A stretch of 7,317 nucleotides of DNA from CAG-557 sp045540315 (lineage in GTDB: Bacteria; Bacillota; Clostridia; Oscillospirales; Acutalibacteraceae), in contig JAZQHA010000086.1 of the NCBI GenBank assembly GCA_045540315.1, positions 1 to 7,317 of the forward strand. Reading direction: 5' to 3'. Positions 4,598 to 7,317 of this stretch are shown piece after piece (the stretch's first letter is position 1; each line of letters begins with the position of its first letter). A program made the translations under genes and the position numbers. The notes under the pieces are model-generated. The model had not been told where the DNA came from and made no database searches. It saw nothing but the letters and a program-made list of their open reading frames with translations.

Positions 4598-5115
4598 AAG
4601 AAAAATCCTGCACCTGTGGCATAATCATGACCTTTATAACGTTCATGAGCTTCTTCATTTTCACCCCCAGTAGGAATAATGATAATTATCCTTTCTGTTT
4701 CACACATGAGCAAATAAATATTAATTTTTGCATGAGTGTTTTCATCATACAAGATTCCCAAGCCGTCCCAAAATGTAGCATCTCCAGGGATGGATATAAT
4801 ATCACGTATATTTCTGTCCACCCATTGTTTATTTAAAATGATGTCATATTTGCTTGGGAATGAATTCATTTTTACATTACACCGTTCAAAGAAAGCCTCC
4901 TTCCATTCTTGTGTAAATTTGGTGATAATTCTAGGACGAAAATCACAAGCAGAAGGTTTATGAACATATATAGGAAATTCATCATCTACTGGCACGATTA
5001 AATCACGGACAATATTAAAACGTAGTGTATCATACCCCCGATATATATTAAAATCCTTTTGCCATATCAATATTGTACACTGCAAGGTAAAAAAGAACAA
5101 TTCAAAATATTTCAT
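4594..5115 (-). CDS. 173-residue protein of unknown family, probable immunity protein for the CT1 tail
   Basis: The product starts MKYFELFFFTLQCTILIWQK and is moderately acidic in its C-terminal half (ILYDENTHAKINIYLLMCET, then GENEEAHERYKGHDYATGAG). I recognise no family. Codon use is AT-rich, like the toxin tails. It lies about 110 bp after the stop of the large Rhs gene, in the same direction, the usual place for the cognate immunity gene, so I infer that it neutralises CT1. The hydrophobic N-terminus could be a signal or anchor but is short. The start is the first ATG after an in-frame TAG; an AGGAG lies 35 nt upstream, too far to serve it. A terminator (5176-5213) separates it from the toxin gene, so expression needs read-through or a promoter I cannot identify. 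Its last codons abut the orphan Rhs core, so its C-terminus may have been reshaped by recombination. Confidence 0.75.
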   Translation of the reverse strand: MKYFELFFFTLQCTILIWQKDFNIYRGYDTLRFNIVRDLIVPVDDEFPIYVHKPSACDFRPRIITKFTQEWKEAFFERCNVKMNSFPSKYDIILNKQWVDRNIRDIISIPGDATFWDGLGILYDENTHAKINIYLLMCETERIIIIIPTGGENEEAHERYKGHDYATGAGFFL

Positions 5116-5175
5116 ACCAATACATTGCTAATTACTATGCTTATTATTACTCCTGTGATGAACACATGCTTGGCT

Positions 5176-5213
5176 AATAAAACGGAGCGAATCCTTATAA
5201 TGGATTCACTCCG
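5176..5213 (-). terminator. Rho-independent terminator after the large Rhs gene
   Basis: A 12-bp stem with one G-T pair (5183-5194 with 5202-5213, CGGAGTGAATCC/GGATTCGCTCCG) and a 7-nt loop are followed on the minus strand by TTTTATTA. It sits 11 nt past the Rhs stop codon. On the plus strand CTTGTTTT follows, so it might also work in that direction. It lies between toxin and presumed immunity gene, which is unusual. Confidence 0.75.
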
Positions 5214-5223
5214 CTTGTTTTAA

Positions 5224-7317
5224 TTATATTGAAAATATATACAGATAAGAATTAATGTCAGAATCAGCATAGCCTATGGTTTTATAAACACCAAAACTAA
5301 TTTGCTTTAATTCTATTTGCTCGTCCCAACTGATAGTGATATCATAATCATTGCCGCCAGGAAACAGTTTCACCAAATACCTGTCCATTCTGTATTTTCG
5401 ATTTGCGTCAATCCTATCATGCCAAGTGAACTTAACATCTATTATCTTATCACACGTATTGTATTTCGATTTTTTTCTTATTTTTCCCGTTATTGTGAAA
5501 TTAGGATTAGGAGAATGCAATAAACCATATCCAGTTGTATATCCATTATCGAGTTCCAGTTGATGGTTTGAGATATTGATATCTGTCGAGTGTTTGCGTA
5601 TTTCCATTGCCAAAGAACCTCCTATACATTCCCTTATTTTTTGATAATTTTTTAAATAATCGCTAAATTCATCATTTTGCGATGTTACTCTAGTGACATT
5701 ACCCTCTATCCACCATGAAAATAATTTTAGAGCGATATTATCCTGAGCAACCCATTCGTATATAGAAATCGCATTATCAGCCTTTGGATTTTTTGTTTTA
5801 CTATTATCTCGTTCCACGGAATAACATCCCAATATATCAACACTATATGTAATTCCCGAAATAGCATATAGATTATTGCCTCCAGCCTCGAGAATCCTAT
5901 CTCTCCCAGTCCATCGACCATCCACCGGGTTATAGTGGCGGTAGTTGTAGTAGATGAGGCCGAGTTCTGTGTCGTTGAACTCGCTGGACCACTGGATAGC
6001 TTGCTCTACATCACCTTCTGCCGTTACCTGGCCGTAGGGGGTGTAGGTATAGGCGGTTCGGATGTAGCCGTGCTGGCCGTAGACTTCGCAGATGTTCTTG
6101 GTGAGATCCCAGCCGTAGGTGTACCAGGTGGCATCCTTCTGGATAGCCAGCGGTCGGGTGGCTACAGGCTGGGTGGCATCCCAGGTGATATACCACAAGG
6201 CGGGGTGGGCGGCGCGGGTGAGGTCGATGCAGGCAATCTGCAGGTAACCTCGGTAGATGTAACGCTGGTGGAGGGTTACATTGCCATTCACCGTGACGTG
6301 CTTCGTGGCTCGGCGGCCCATGTGGTCGTAGGTGCAGTGCACGGTGGTGCCGCTCGTGGAATCGATCCGGTAGAAATCGATGGGGCGGTTCTCGGAGTCG
6401 TAGTTCACCGCCCAGATACCGGTGCTGGTCTTCACGCGTGTCTGGTTACCATCCGCATCATACTCCGGGACGAAGTCGGTGATATCATCCACTGAGATCG
6501 CGGTATACTGGTTGAGCTCATTGCTCTGGTAGCCGGTCACTTCCTCTGCGTTCTCCTGCGCCGTTTTTCTATTGCCAATGTTGTCGTAATCATAGGCATA
6601 GGCGCCGTTGTTCACCGTGGCGGTGGTGAGTTCGCTGCGGTTGTTGTAGCCGAAACTGTCGGTCACTGACTGGACACCGCGTGAGGTGGTGCGGGTGATC
6701 GGGCGACCCAGTGCATCGTAGGTGTAGGTGCGCTCGGCCACGGTGGTATTGCTGCGCTTGTAGCACATGCCGGTGAGCAGGTCACGCTGCGGCTCGTAGC
6801 TCTGGGTGAGCGTCATGTTGCTGGGTAGCGTGAGCTTCTGCAGCAGGTGGGTGCCGGGCAGATACTCGTAGCTGAACAGCTTCTCAGCACCACCGTGCAG
6901 GAAGCCGGCGCTATTGATGCGGCCATCGGCACCGTAACCCGTGGTCACCGTCTGCTGAGTGGCACCGTTTTTGCTGTACACATAGCCCGTGGAGCGGCCC
7001 AGGGCATCGCGCGTTTCGGTGATGAGGTGGGTATCGCCATCCACCACCAGTGAATCGGTCTCCTGCTCGCCGTACTGGTTATAGCCGATGGTGCGGGTTC
7101 CGGCGGCATCCACTACCTGCGTGAGCTGGCCCAGGTGGTTGTAGGCGAAGCTGCGGCTCGGGGAATAGCTGTCGGCAACTGCTTCCTCTCCTTCCTCTGC
7201 GGGGTAGTACCAGGTGGTATTGAGCAGCAGACCGCGGGCATGTTCGTAGCTATGCACCTTCACCCTGCCGCGGGCATTCGTCTCCGTTGCCAGGCGGTTG
7301 TGGGCATCGTAGGTCTT
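5224..7317 (-). CDS. Rhs/YD-repeat polymorphic toxin, C-terminal 697 residues, 5' end beyond the window
   Basis: The frame is open to the window edge (upstream residues KTYDAHNRLATETNARGR), so the true start is outside; the GTG at 7263 is not a start. YD repeats such as SYDTLGR-like YTYDALGRP and CTYDHMGRR fill residues 1 to about 470. They end in the Rhs-associated core (YYNYRHYNPVDGRWTGRD). The usual DPxGL cleavage motif is degenerate (VDILGCY, about 494-500 of the visible part). The tail CT1 (about 200 residues, from 5826 down) is AT-rich. It contains a probably beta-rich region around FTITGKIRKKS, FTWHDRIDANRKYRMDRY and DYDITISWDEQI. I cannot assign its activity. Rhs proteins form a shell that holds and then delivers the released tail to rival cells. 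A terminator follows, then the probable immunity gene. Confidence 0.9.
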   Translation of the reverse strand, partial: KTYDAHNRLATETNARGRVKVHSYEHARGLLLNTTWYYPAEEGEEAVADSYSPSRSFAYNHLGQLTQVVDAAGTRTIGYNQYGEQETDSLVVDGDTHLITETRDALGRSTGYVYSKNGATQQTVTTGYGADGRINSAGFLHGGAEKLFSYEYLPGTHLLQKLTLPSNMTLTQSYEPQRDLLTGMCYKRSNTTVAERTYTYDALGRPITRTTSRGVQSVTDSFGYNNRSELTTATVNNGAYAYDYDNIGNRKTAQENAEEVTGYQSNELNQYTAISVDDITDFVPEYDADGNQTRVKTSTGIWAVNYDSENRPIDFYRIDSTSGTTVHCTYDHMGRRATKHVTVNGNVTLHQRYIYRGYLQIACIDLTRAAHPALWYITWDATQPVATRPLAIQKDATWYTYGWDLTKNICEVYGQHGYIRTAYTYTPYGQVTAEGDVEQAIQWSSEFNDTELGLIYYNYRHYNPVDGRWTGRDRILEAGGNNLYAISGITYSVDILGCYSVERDNSKTKNPKADNAISIYEWVAQDNIALKLFSWWIEGNVTRVTSQNDEFSDYLKNYQKIRECIGGSLAMEIRKHSTDINISNHQLELDNGYTTGYGLLHSPNPNFTITGKIRKKSKYNTCDKIIDVKFTWHDRIDANRKYRMDRYLVKLFPGGNDYDITISWDEQIELKQISFGVYKTIGYADSDINSYLYIFSI
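6147..6298 (-). repeat. near-identical Rhs core block, copy in the large Rhs gene
   Basis: Partner of 3901-4052. Here the GC-rich core continues past the block to about 5925, so the AT-rich tail begins some 80 residues later than in the orphan gene. Confidence 0.85.

Noticed and set aside
5935..6495. 186-codon plus-strand frame opposite the large Rhs gene, with similar frames at 3893-4387
   Set aside because: Val/Gly-rich antisense shadows of the GC-rich Rhs core; they recur at both Rhs copies only because the core DNA is repeated.
7263..7263. GTG at 7263 as the start of the large Rhs gene
   Set aside because: The frame stays open to the window edge and the upstream codons still encode YD-repeat sequence, so the gene continues outside.

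Overview
The window looks like a toxin-rich accessory region of a Gram-negative, probably gut-associated bacterium. The Rhs/YD-repeat core (for example the stretch with PALWYITWDATQPVATRPLA) reminds me of Rhs proteins of Verrucomicrobiota such as Akkermansia. That is an impression from memory, not a search result. Base composition is mosaic: the Rhs core parts are GC-rich, while the toxin tails, the candidate immunity genes and much intergenic DNA are AT-rich.

Right half (minus strand, read from 7317 down to about 2918). A large Rhs gene enters from beyond the window end and stops at 5224 with an AT-rich polymorphic toxin tail (CT1). A terminator follows, then a 173-residue gene (4594-5115) that sits where the CT1 immunity gene is expected. 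Its stop codon overlaps the start (ATGA) of a second, N-terminally truncated Rhs protein (2966-4597). That protein keeps about 340 residues of Rhs core and ends in a different tail (CT2) resembling a Tae4-type peptidoglycan amidase. A 152-bp core block is about 95% identical in the two genes and ends exactly where the second gene turns AT-rich, the signature of tail exchange by recombination.

Middle (about 870-2960). A plus-strand gene (1743-2333) encodes a protein with an N-terminal membrane segment or signal. Its strong promoter lies so close to the ATG that the mRNA is probably leaderless. It faces the Tae4-like gene and could be its periplasmic immunity protein. The rest is apparently non-coding: a 150-bp direct repeat with a GC-rich, hairpin-forming insert, and a cluster of GTCACTATGTT inverted repeats.

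Left part (1-720, minus strand). I read here a compact, apparently undescribed type I toxin-antitoxin module. A 23-residue hydrophobic peptide with a perfectly placed AGGAG is preceded by a roughly 140-nt structured leader, and its candidate promoter carries an 18-bp palindrome over the -35 box. Its own terminator follows. Next in tandem on the same strand is a small RNA gene of about 80 nt with a near-consensus promoter and a strong terminator. The RNA is complementary to the toxin Shine-Dalgarno region and start codon: 14 perfect pairs, then 12 more with two G-U pairs. The peptide resembles E. coli TisB. A 5'-truncated piece of a third Rhs gene begins just past the small RNA terminator and runs off the window start.
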